This document shows, one piece after another, positions 1-5,747 of a stretch of DNA of 6,897 bases (position 1 is the stretch's first letter; every line of letters begins with the position of its first letter). The translations under genes and the position numbers were made by a program. Source of the DNA: Verrucomicrobiota bacterium (GTDB taxonomy: Bacteria > Verrucomicrobiota > Verrucomicrobiia > Limisphaerales > AV2); contig QHPA01000100.1 of the NCBI GenBank assembly GCA_003218935.1, positions 1 to 6,897 of the forward strand, read 5' to 3'. Under the pieces are notes generated by a model. That model did no database searches. It was not told where the DNA came from and saw only the letters and a list, made by a program, of their open reading frames with translations.

Positions 1-153
1 GCCGGTGGCGCTCACGGATTCCGCCTGGCCGCTGATCGTCATCACGACGGCGTTACCCTGTTTGACTTCGGCCCGCGCAGAGACCACGACGAGCGGGATA
101 ATGAGGAGCAGAGACGCCATCCACCAATTGAGAGACCTCGGATGTATCGGCAT
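1..153 (-). CDS. Secreted protein, N-terminal fragment (possibly FecR-domain-like)
   Basis: Only the first 51 codons are present; the gene continues past the left edge. The product starts MPIHPRSLNWW, followed by a hydrophobic core (MASLLLIIPLVVVS) and a likely signal peptidase I site after ARA, so it is probably exported. The mature start (EVKQGNAVVMTISGQAESV) loosely resembles the opening strand of FecR-type domains ('V..v.G.v'), but the piece is too short to assign a family. I chose the ATG at 153-151 because AGAAAGG lies 7 nt upstream and it places the signal sequence at the N-terminus. The reading frame is also open further back, to another ATG at 315-313 and on to the stop of the kinase gene. 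That extension would be Asn/Gln-rich, would bury the signal peptide and has no ribosome site. It lies 189 bp downstream of the tyrosine-kinase gene on the same strand and is probably the third gene of the export operon. Confidence 0.7.
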   Translation of the reverse strand, partial: MPIHPRSLNWWMASLLLIIPLVVVSARAEVKQGNAVVMTISGQAESVSATG

Positions 154-342
154 AAATGAACCTTTCTTTTGAACCTCTATCGCATCTCGACAGAATGCCG
201 CCGCGCAGTCAAGCGGATTCAGATGCCGGTTTTGGGTGTGGTTCGACGCGGAATCTTGTTGGCTTCCGGGCATTGAACGGTTGTGTTGTGGGGATTGATT
301 TTGCGGATTGTTCATAGGCTTTTTTGGTTGAGAGTGGTATTG

Positions 343-2595
343 TCACGCGGCGCTGCGGCGTTTGTCGCCGTAGTATTCCTTGTAAGTGTAGTAGTAATTG
401 TCGCGCGAACGGAGCGATTCGCAGTTATAGACCAGGCCGAGGACTTTCGCCTGGCGTTGCCGCAACATTTCGATGGCCTTGGTCGCGAGCCTGGCGCGGG
501 TGAATCGGCTGCGGGCAACGAAGATCACGCCGTCGGCGCTCGGCGCCAGGCTGGGTGTGTCATCCGCCGCCAACACGGGCGCGCTGTCCAGCACGATGAA
601 CTCAAACCGGTCGCGCATCTGCCGGAGGAATGCCTCTGTGCTCGGGCTCAGGAAGAGTTCACCGGCGTTGTCCGCGAATTTGCCGCTCGGGATGAAAAAC
701 AAATTCGGCACGGATGTCTCCAACATCGTCTTCTGCACTCGCTGCGCCATGATTTCGTCGAGTTGATCGATCGTTTCCTTCAGGAGCCGGGCGTCGTCCG
801 GTGTCAGGGTCGAATTCGAGCGGAGCGCTTTCTGTGAGAGAGTTCGGATCATGAGTTGAACGGCGGAATCCTTGTCGCCCTGGAAGACGGGCTCATGGGT
901 GAGCAGCTCGGCCAGCCCGGTCTCACCAAGCAGACCCAATTGACGATTAAGGGCGCCACGTCGCAGGTCGCCATCGACCAACAGGACCCGGGCGCCGGTG
1001 AACGCCAGGGCCAGCGCCAGATTGATGGCAACGGTGGATTTGCCTTCGCCGGGAACAGCGCTGGTGACCAGGAGCAGTTTGGGCCGATGGCCGCTGCAGG
1101 CCATCAGGATGAGCGAGGAACGCAGGTTGCGCAACGATTCAGCAAAGGCGTGGCGAAGGTCGTGCGGCTCGACCAATTGGACCTGGCCGGTGCGGCGATC
1201 CCGGCGTACTTGAGGCACCTGGCCCAGCATCTCCTCCTCCGGGAAGCAGTCCGTGAATTCCGCCATCGAGTTAAACCGATCGTCGCTGCTTTCCATGAAG
1301 TAAAGCAGCCCCAACCCCAGAGCGAGCCCGACCAGGCCGGCGCGGGCCAGTTTTTCGATCAGGCCCCGTGGTTTGGCCGCGGCAGCCGAAGAGCCGTGCA
1401 TCCGGGTGATTATCTCCTGGTCCAGGTTGCGGTTGGGGTCGATGCCCTGCAACATACTGTGAAGGCGGTCGCAGATGCCCTGGGCCCGCTGGACATCGAG
1501 GCGGTGGCGTTCGATGTCGGCCAGACGCTCGGTGCTCTCGCGAACCTTTTGTTCCCATTCCTTAATCAGGTCATCGACAGTCTGCATCTTCTGCAGGACC
1601 AATTGCCGGGACGCGGCCAGTTGGTCGCGACTTTCCTTATGGAACACGCCGAGAAGCTCCTCGGCGCGCGCGATCTCATCGTTCAACCTCTGGTTCTTCG
1701 GGTGCTGTGGCCGCAGGTTGCGCGCGAATTCGTCCCGATCCCGCTTCAACATTTCGACCCGCTGCCGGGCGCTCAGGTAATCAGCCGCGCGGGCCGAGGC
1801 GAGGCTGGAAGTCTTCAGCGCTCCGCCCGGATCGGGGTCAGTGCCGTCGCTGTTGTCGGATCGAGCGGCGGCCATCGATTCAATCATCTGGCTTTCAATT
1901 CTGAGGTCAGCCTGTTGCAGCGTGAGTTTGGTAAGATAGGAGGTAGCGCTGTTGTTTTGTTCCTGGAGCATCGCCGGGCTTGTGTCACGCTGGTCGGCCA
2001 GCAACTGGTCCTGCGCAGCCTTCAGTTGTTCCTCTTGTTGCTCCAGCTCGCGCGTCAGGGAACTCAGGGTATCGTCCGAGCTGGCCGCGCGGATTTCCTT
2101 GCGGTAGGCGAAGTATTCGTCCACTAGCGCCTCGAGGAATGCCTGGGTGTAGGCCGGATCGGAACCGGAAGTTTCCACGACGATGATGGTCGTCCGGGGT
2201 GTCTGGCGGACACTGAGCTTCACCGGAACAGATTTCAATTCCGGCTTGAGAGTTGTCACCCGGTTGGCGGCGCGCGCTTGCAGGTTCTCGCTCTGGAGCA
2301 ATTCGATCTGCGTGCCAGAAAAGAACTGCAGTTCCTCGCTGTACAAAGTGCCTTCAGACAGTTTGACCTTGCCGCTGACCCAAAGGCTGGCCTGCGAGTA
2401 ATACGCCGGCGGCCGGCTCAAAACGTAGAACGCCACGAGGCCGAGGGCGATCGAGGTCGTCAGGGCTGGCAGCCACCAGTGCCGCCGCAGGTAGCGCGCG
2501 AAACGCGAGCGTCCACGCACACTTGCCGGGCCGGAATGCGGAGAGCGATAGACCGGGTAGTTGGGATACTGCCGTGCTACAGTTTTCGGTTCCAT
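343..2595 (-). CDS. Fused polysaccharide co-polymerase / bacterial tyrosine kinase (Wzc-like)
   Basis: A 750-residue inner-membrane protein that would set exopolysaccharide chain length and drive export. A Wzz-type region has a first membrane segment at about 41-60, a periplasmic part with long charged coiled coil (about 175-375), the PxHP-type motif RPQHPKNQRLNDE (295-307) and a second membrane segment at about 416-434. The cytoplasmic BY-kinase follows: ExxRxxR oligomerisation motif (E486, R489, R492), Walker A (GEGKST, K519), Walker A' (VLLVDGDLRR, D541/D543) and Walker B (FIVLDSAP, D670). The C-terminus has six tyrosines at 734-742 (NYYYTYKEYY), the usual autophosphorylation cluster. All key residues are present, so it should be active. 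Residues about 572-625, between LLTHE and NLFFIPSGK, form an insertion longer than I expect for this fold. The ATG overlaps the preceding gene's TGA by one base, and no Shine-Dalgarno is visible, implying translational coupling. Confidence 0.95.
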   Translation of the reverse strand: MEPKTVARQYPNYPVYRSPHSGPASVRGRSRFARYLRRHWWLPALTTSIALGLVAFYVLSRPPAYYSQASLWVSGKVKLSEGTLYSEELQFFSGTQIELLQSENLQARAANRVTTLKPELKSVPVKLSVRQTPRTTIIVVETSGSDPAYTQAFLEALVDEYFAYRKEIRAASSDDTLSSLTRELEQQEEQLKAAQDQLLADQRDTSPAMLQEQNNSATSYLTKLTLQQADLRIESQMIESMAAARSDNSDGTDPDPGGALKTSSLASARAADYLSARQRVEMLKRDRDEFARNLRPQHPKNQRLNDEIARAEELLGVFHKESRDQLAASRQLVLQKMQTVDDLIKEWEQKVRESTERLADIERHRLDVQRAQGICDRLHSMLQGIDPNRNLDQEIITRMHGSSAAAAKPRGLIEKLARAGLVGLALGLGLLYFMESSDDRFNSMAEFTDCFPEEEMLGQVPQVRRDRRTGQVQLVEPHDLRHAFAESLRNLRSSLILMACSGHRPKLLLVTSAVPGEGKSTVAINLALALAFTGARVLLVDGDLRRGALNRQLGLLGETGLAELLTHEPVFQGDKDSAVQLMIRTLSQKALRSNSTLTPDDARLLKETIDQLDEIMAQRVQKTMLETSVPNLFFIPSGKFADNAGELFLSPSTEAFLRQMRDRFEFIVLDSAPVLAADDTPSLAPSADGVIFVARSRFTRARLATKAIEMLRQRQAKVLGLVYNCESLRSRDNYYYTYKEYYGDKRRSAA

Positions 2596-2597
2596 CA
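2593..2597 (-). promoter_or_regulatory. TGATG stop/start overlap (translational coupling)
   Basis: Read on the minus strand, the exporter's TGA (2597-2595) and the kinase's ATG (2595-2593) share one A. The 20 nt before the ATG hold no AGGAGG-like sequence. This arrangement usually means that ribosomes finishing the first gene restart on the second, keeping the two conduit subunits in proportion. The coupling is inferred from the arrangement. Confidence 0.75.
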
Positions 2598-3326
2598 GAA
2601 GTTGAATGCCCGGCTCGGGACGAAAACCAGATCACCCGGCTCAAGCCTGATGTCGGTTTCGGTTTTGCCTTTTTCAAAGATGGCGGACACATCGACCACG
2701 AAGAGCTTTTTCGACGAATCACCGGAGTCGCTCTGACGGGTGATCCGCACCCGTTTTTTGTCCGCGAGATCGGCGAACCCGCCGGCCTTGAGAATGGCCT
2801 TGCTCAGGGTGAAGGCTTCGTCACTGGGGATGTCCACTGCCCCCGCAGTCCGGACCTGTCCCACGACATAAACGCTCCCGCGCTTCTTGTTGAGCTGGTC
2901 AACGGCGACGATGACGGTGGCATGATAATAGAGATCCTTCTCCAGCGCGTCCTTGACCTCCCGCTCCAGTTGCTTGCAGGTTTTGTCAACGGCCTTCACG
3001 CGGCCGAGATACGGCACGTCCAGTTCGCCCGAATCCGTCACGACCAGAGATTTGGCTTCCTCCTTGTCCTCGATGACACGATAGCTGACGCGGTCACCCA
3101 TCGCGAGCCGGTACTGGCCGTCGGGCGATTTGAGCGGGGTGAGGCGGGCAAGGTGGGAAATTGCGTTGGTCGCGGGTGGCTGCGGGTCAGCCGTCAGCAC
3201 AACGCCGGTAAACGCCCAGGAGACGATCAAGAAAGCGAGGGCGTTGATTGGAATGCGCATGAGCGGAATCGATGGAATCGAACGCGGAGCCATCCGAGTG
3301 AGGCGGGATGGTTGCCCTGGTTTCAT
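2595..3326 (-). CDS. Polysaccharide export protein with SLBB domain (Wza-like, short)
   Basis: A 243-residue exported protein of the Poly_export/SLBB family, the outer-membrane or periplasmic end of an exopolysaccharide conduit. After a signal sequence (hydrophobic core ALAFLIVSWAFTGVVL, about 30-44; likely cut after LTA) comes the Poly_export domain at about 71-135 (YRLAMGDRVSYRV, then SGELDVPYLGRVKA), followed by an SLBB domain at about 141-205 (GSVYVVGQVRTAGAVDIP, LSKAILKAGGFADLADKKRV). It ends in the typical LEPGDLVFVPSRAFNF. There is no lipobox cysteine, unlike classical Wza, and only one SLBB domain is seen, as in many short family members. The annotated start gives a long 23-residue n-region; the ATG at 3260-3258 (MRIPINALAF) gives a cleaner signal peptide and may be the true start. 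No candidate start has a good ribosome site. It is the first gene of the operon, coupled to the kinase gene by TGATG. Confidence 0.92.
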   Translation of the reverse strand: MKPGQPSRLTRMAPRSIPSIPLMRIPINALAFLIVSWAFTGVVLTADPQPPATNAISHLARLTPLKSPDGQYRLAMGDRVSYRVIEDKEEAKSLVVTDSGELDVPYLGRVKAVDKTCKQLEREVKDALEKDLYYHATVIVAVDQLNKKRGSVYVVGQVRTAGAVDIPSDEAFTLSKAILKAGGFADLADKKRVRITRQSDSGDSSKKLFVVDVSAIFEKGKTETDIRLEPGDLVFVPSRAFNF

Positions 3327-3406
3327 TTGTCAGTTCAGGAGACGCTGCCGAAGACGAGCCGACTCGGCATCTGTTTTTGTCAGCACGTCGGCCCAACGCA
3401 AGTTCG

Positions 3407-3435
3407 TACTTACAGGATTTAAGCTCGGGGGTCAA
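3407..3435 (-). promoter_or_regulatory. Weak candidate sigma70-type promoter of the export operon
   Basis: On the minus strand, TTGACC (3435-3430) matches the -35 consensus at 5 of 6 positions. TAAGTA lies 17 nt further on (3412-3407) but is a poor -10 match. It sits about 80 bp before the first start codon of the exporter. The spacing and -35 support it; the -10 does not, and an unrelated sigma factor or activator-dependent promoter is equally possible. Confidence 0.25.
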
Positions 3436-3460
3436 GAAGTTCTACCGAAGAGCGCTTAAA

Positions 3461-3490
3461 CCACGGATGGACACGAATGGACACGGATTC
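3461..3490. repeat. Three-unit 10-bp tandem repeat (ACACGGATGG-like)
   Basis: Three adjacent decamers, CCACGGATGG, ACACGAATGG and ACACGGATTC, differ by one to three bases. They lie about 20 bp beyond the candidate promoter, in spacer DNA with no gene. This looks like a short piece of a dispersed intergenic repeat rather than a set of binding sites, although direct repeats with helical-turn spacing could also serve a DNA-binding protein. Confidence 0.6.
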
Positions 3491-3550
3491 GCAAAGGCTT
3501 GAGCGAACCGAACACTTTCCATTAACGAGGCCCCTCACCCCTGCCCTCTC

Positions 3551-3703
3551 GCCATTGAATTAAGGCGGAATGGTTTCTTCCCAATCTTAATCGTAATCTT
3601 ACTCTTAATCTCCAAGAACCTAAGCCGAGCAAGATTACGATTAGGATTACGATTAGGAGCCTGCCCGTGCGGTCCCGCTGCCGGGCTTAATTCAATGGCA
3701 GTG
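3551..3703. mobile_element. Miniature inverted-repeat element, copy 1
   Basis: A MITE-like element of about 153 bp with no gene. Terminal inverted repeats: GCCATTGAATTAAG at the left (3551-3564) and CTTAATTCAATGGC at the right. The inner arms are built of TTAATC/GATTAN hexamers: CTTAATCGTAATCTT on the left pairs with AAGATTACGATTAG on the right across a loop containing CTCCAAGAACC. Positions 3585-3643 are identical to 5468-5526 of copy 2. Flanks carry an imperfect duplication: CCCCTGCCCTCTC (3538-3550) before and CCCCTGCCCCTCTC (3704-3717) after, suggesting insertion with target duplication. The outermost CACT seen at the left end of copy 2 is missing here. No transposase is present, so it would move in trans, if at all. 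Confidence 0.8.
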
Positions 3704-3772
3704 CCCCTGCCCCTCTCCCCATCCATGGGAAGAGATTTTCCGGTAAAATTTCGTGCATTGAACCCCTGAATC

Positions 3773-3848
3773 GTAGCCGCCGACGTGAGTCGGCGCTAAT
3801 CCTTTGCCTCGAAAGCAAACAATTGCGCCGACTCACGTCGGCGGCTAC
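3773..3848. repeat. Perfect 24-bp inverted repeat (GTAGCCGCCGAC family)
   Basis: Two 24-bp arms (3773-3796 and 3825-3848) are exact reverse complements, separated by 28 nt. The left arm begins GTAGCCGCCGACGTGAGT; the right arm ends GGCGGCTAC. Each arm can also fold on itself through GCCGAC-GTGA-GTCGGC, so the unit looks like two REP-type hairpins in opposite orientation, the BIME arrangement. It sits between the two halves of the CCCCTCACCC palindrome. Near-matching CCATGGGAAGAG (3723-3734) and ACATGG-AGAG (3855-3864) on its two sides hint at insertion. It is too far from a gene end to be a simple terminator. Confidence 0.85.
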
Positions 3849-3979
3849 AAGGTACATGGAGAGGGTGGCCTTAAGGCCGGGTGAGGGGAATCTGTGCGTC
3901 ACATCAGCTTGGCGGCAGTGTCAAGTTGTTCGGTTTTTTTTCGATTACGCCAACTGCTTCACGCAAGAACTCGAGACTT

Positions 3980-4189
3980 AAGGGTTACAGAAAGAACAGG
4001 AGACCGGTAGATATGTGGTCTCTCGGAATCCTGTTTCGTACCCTTCCCGATAGCTGACGACGCGGAACCTGAGTGAAGTAGGTTCGTTTAGCGGAAAAGA
4101 GGCGGCGAACTGACCGGCGCGAAGCGTGTGTCGCGCAAATTCGGTCCAGGAGCTGTGTGGTTCCCACCACACGATGTGCTTCTGGACCG
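3980..4189 (+). ncRNA. Candidate structured RNA / structured 5' leader (unknown class)
   Basis: Four stem-loops follow each other. (1) 3980-4045: AAGGGT/ACCCTT, AACAGG/CCTGTT and GAGACC/GGTCTC are colinear and would stack into one long arm (the last two overlap by a base or two). (2) 4065-4085: GAACCT/AGGTTC, 9-nt loop. (3) 4117-4136: GCGCGA/TCGCGC, with GACCG (4112-4116) able to extend it to CGGTC at 4142-4146. (4) 4142-4189: CGGTCCAGGAGC pairs with GCTTCTGGACCG (one G-U), enclosing GTGTGGT-TCCC-ACCACAC. Stems 3 and 4 compete for 4142-4146, as in a two-state switch. It lies 84 nt before the regulator's start. I do not recognise it as tRNA, SRP, 6S, RNase P or a named riboswitch. Strand is assumed from the downstream gene; stem DNA would look similar on either strand. 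Confidence 0.4.
4142..4189 (+). promoter_or_regulatory. Strong two-part stem-loop before the AraC-family gene
   Basis: Outer stem of 12 pairs (4142-4153 with 4178-4189, one G-U), an asymmetric internal loop (T / GATGT), and a perfect 7-bp inner stem (4155-4161 with 4166-4172) closed by TCCC. It is followed by GTTTTC, too short a T-run for a confident terminator. It could be an attenuator, an RNA-protein site or, as DNA, a dimeric operator. Confidence 0.55.
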
Positions 4190-4272
4190 GTTTTCATCTG
4201 TGATTTTGAGCAGAATTCGCCCGGCAGCGGCCAGCGATCGTACTTTCAAAACCGCGAACCTCAAGGCACGAA

Positions 4273-5364
4273 GTGTTTGCCCATAACTATCTGACCCTCA
4301 GATTGATTCACCTCAAGTCCGGTGAAGAATGGGTCGCGGACGGTCAGGGACTTTCGTTTGTCTTCCCGAAGGGAGGATCGGGCAGATGCGTCAGCAAACA
4401 GGTTGCGGAGCGTCTTCTACCCGGAGACGTTCTTGCTCTGGCGGCGGGATGGAGAGGCAGACTGTGCGTCTCCAATCGGGGCGAGATGCTTTTTCAGAGC
4501 TTTTCCGTTTGCCTGGAACACCTGTTTCCTCTCTTTGCGAGCAGTGAGATATGTCTGCTGCAGAGCGTCATTAATGGTTTCAGCGGGGACAAGTTGTATC
4601 CGGCTTCCAGTGCGCAGGCCAAGGAATGTCACCGGCTTTTGCGCGACATCCCTTCCGAGTTCAACCTGGATCACCGCAGTCAATTGTTGAGGATCGTCGC
4701 CGTGGTTTTGTCCGTTGAATTCAAGGAGGCTCAACGCCAACGGATCGGGTTCGTTCCGGCGGCGGAACACATGGTCCAGGTGTTGAAGGGTTTGTCAGCG
4801 GCAGAATTATTGAGTTTGTCGGTCGGGGAGTTGGCCACCAAATTCAGCGTCAGCCGGCGCCACCTCAATCGTCTGTTTCATCATCACTATGGGATTTCCG
4901 TCAGCGCGCTCAGGATGGAACTCCGCCTGTCAAAGGCCGTGACGCTGTTGCGGGATCCGGATGTGAAGGTCATTAATGTGGCCGAACAGAGCGGATTCAA
5001 CCACCTGGGCCTGTTTAATACGTGCTTCAAGAGACGGTTCGGCACCAGTCCGGGACGGTGGCGCAAGATGAGGGTGGAAATCGGGACGCAAGCCGCAGAT
5101 TCACCTGGTCGCGAGCTGACTTGTCCGTTTCACTCCAATGGCTTGTGCCACTGGCCTGGGCCGGCCGACAACCTGGGTCCGGCGGCACTCGCCGCTTCGC
5201 AGACTCTGAGGGCAGATTTCCCCGTCGTTTTGGCCGCTCCCACGCTCAATGGGAAAATCGTTAAAAATCAGTTGGCCATCAAGCAGGTTCCTAAGAGCGG
5301 ATCAGGCCGGGTCAAATCCCTCATTCCTCCGCGAATCACCATAGGGACACCACTACCAAGCTGA
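4273..5364 (+). CDS. AraC/XylS-family transcriptional regulator
   Basis: A 363-residue DNA-binding regulator. Residues 1-about 155 form a sensor region with a cupin-like beta pattern (LIHLKSGEEWVADGQGLSFVF, LLPGDVLALAAG); the ligand is unknown. The AraC domain spans about 166-266: first helix-turn-helix VGELATKFSVSRRHLNRLF (184-202), then the second around INVAEQSGFNHLGLFNTCFK (234-253) with the conserved RRFGTSPGRWR end. The start is GTG: an in-frame stop at 4207 leaves no ATG or other usual start further upstream, and AAGG sits 6 nt before it. It is divergent from the export operon, whose likely target promoter it faces across 946 bp. Odd point: about 96 residues follow the DNA-binding domain (268-363), with low similarity to anything I know and looser codon use, particularly in the last 30 codons, suggesting a lost stop or a recent extension. 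Confidence 0.9.
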   Translation: MFAHNYLTLRLIHLKSGEEWVADGQGLSFVFPKGGSGRCVSKQVAERLLPGDVLALAAGWRGRLCVSNRGEMLFQSFSVCLEHLFPLFASSEICLLQSVINGFSGDKLYPASSAQAKECHRLLRDIPSEFNLDHRSQLLRIVAVVLSVEFKEAQRQRIGFVPAAEHMVQVLKGLSAAELLSLSVGELATKFSVSRRHLNRLFHHHYGISVSALRMELRLSKAVTLLRDPDVKVINVAEQSGFNHLGLFNTCFKRRFGTSPGRWRKMRVEIGTQAADSPGRELTCPFHSNGLCHWPGPADNLGPAALAASQTLRADFPVVLAAPTLNGKIVKNQLAIKQVPKSGSGRVKSLIPPRITIGTPLPS

Positions 5365-5380
5365 TGTGACCCACGTAATT

Positions 5381-5608
5381 CCCCTCACCCGGCCTGAAGG
5401 CCACCGTCGGATGGGGGAGGGACAGGGTGCACTGCCATTGAATTAAGCCGGAACGGTTTCCTCCCGCTCTTAATCGTAATCTTACTCTTAATCTCCAAGA
5501 ACCTAAGCCGAGCAAGATTACGATTATGATTAAGATTAAGATTAGGAGCCTGTCCATGCGGTCGCGCGACCGGGCTTATTTCAACGGCAGTGGGGACAGG
5601 GTGAGGGG
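5381..5608. repeat. Interrupted CCCCTCACCC...GGGTGAGGGG palindromic repeat (host repeat, copy 2)
   Basis: The piece 5381-5429 (CCCCTCACCC, the hairpin GGCCTGAAGGCC, then GGATGGGGGAGGGACAGGGTG) and the piece 5593-5608 (GGGACAGGGTGAGGGG) make one complete host palindrome once the element between them is removed. It starts 16 bp after the stop of the AraC-family gene, so when transcribed it could slow or end transcription, though no T-run follows. The orientation is opposite to that of copy 1. Confidence 0.8.
5430..5592. mobile_element. Miniature inverted-repeat element, copy 2, with 11-bp target duplication
   Basis: A 163-bp element with ends CACTGCCATTGAATTAAG (5430 onward) and, inverted, CTTATTTCAACGGCAGTG (to 5592). 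The exact 11-mer GGGACAGGGTG lies immediately before (5419-5429) and after (5593-5603), which is a clean target-site duplication. The inner arms are hexamer arrays: the left TTAATC-type array and the right GATTAC, GATTAT, GATTAA, GATTAA, GATTAG, one unit more than copy 1. Short frames open on the minus strand here translate the repeat itself and are not genes. No transposase is encoded. Confidence 0.88.
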
Positions 5609-5747
5609 TCTTCGGAACTTTGCAGATCGGACTCGATAGGGTGGTAGTGTCAGTTGCGCGCATCACCACGGCAACACGATGAGGTTACAGCAGGTCGAAT
5701 AGAGTTGTTGCCAAAAGTTACTCTCCGCTATTGAACGTGGGCCACGC

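Larger units (their letters stand above)
3327..3530. other. Non-coding leader upstream of the export operon
   Basis: No convincing gene is present on either strand. Besides the candidate promoter and the 10-bp tandem repeat listed separately, it holds an 11-nt palindrome GCCGACTCGGC (3359-3369). That lies between the candidate promoter and the exporter start, so it could be a small operator or an RNA hairpin in the leader. I see no riboswitch that I can name. Confidence 0.5.
3531..3888. repeat. Interrupted CCCCTCACCC...GGGTGAGGGG palindromic repeat (host repeat, copy 1)
   Basis: The left arm CCCCTCACCC (3531-3540) with CCCTCTC, and the piece CCCCTGCCCCTCTCCCCATCC (3704-3724), are one half of a large palindromic repeat. 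The other half is at 3858-3888 (GGAGAGGGTGG, then the perfect palindrome GGCCTTAAGGCC, then GGGTGAGGGG). The same order of blocks, reversed, makes up the copy around 5381-5608. In this copy the two halves are pushed apart by the miniature element at 3551-3703 and by the 24-bp inverted-repeat element at 3773-3848. The repeat has no coding potential and resembles REP/BIME-type intergenic DNA in general form. Confidence 0.75.
3889..4272 (+). other. Leader region upstream of the AraC-family regulator
   Basis: This 384-bp stretch has no convincing gene. It is free of the dispersed repeats that fill the rest of the spacer, but from 3980 to 4189 it is packed with consecutive potential stem-loops, listed separately. 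A run of eight T (3935-3942) is present but no stable hairpin precedes it. The last 80 bp before the GTG start contain no recognisable promoter pair that I would defend. AAGG (4263-4266) six bases before the GTG is a modest ribosome site. Confidence 0.5.

Noticed and set aside
856..2127. Long plus-strand open frame of 423 codons opposite the kinase gene
   Set aside because: It is a mirror frame of a GC-rich coding region; the minus strand holds clear kinase motifs, and the plus-strand product is low-complexity with no recognisable domain.
2523..3422. Plus-strand open frame of 299 codons opposite the exporter gene
   Set aside because: Shadow of the SLBB exporter gene; no domain, and the opposite strand has a complete Poly_export/SLBB protein with signal peptide.
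3531..3888. CRISPR array, because of repeated palindromic blocks
   Set aside because: Repeats are not evenly spaced, there are no unique spacers of constant length and no cas genes.
3535..3902. Short minus-strand open frames across 3535-3726 and 3687-3902
   Set aside because: They translate the miniature element and its host repeat (Arg/Asn/Lys-rich strings); a similar peptide arises from the other copy at 5385-5669 only because the DNA repeat is identical there. No ribosome site or conserved domain.
3930..3945. T-run (eight T) as a rho-independent terminator
   Set aside because: No stable GC-rich hairpin directly precedes the T-run on the plus strand, and no gene ends just upstream.
4150..4182. 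Resemblance of GAGCTGTGTGG...CACGATGTGCTTC to group II intron domain V
   Set aside because: The hairpin lacks a GNRA loop, the usual 3' strand does not pair properly with the 5' strand, and there is no reverse transcriptase or other intron domain nearby.
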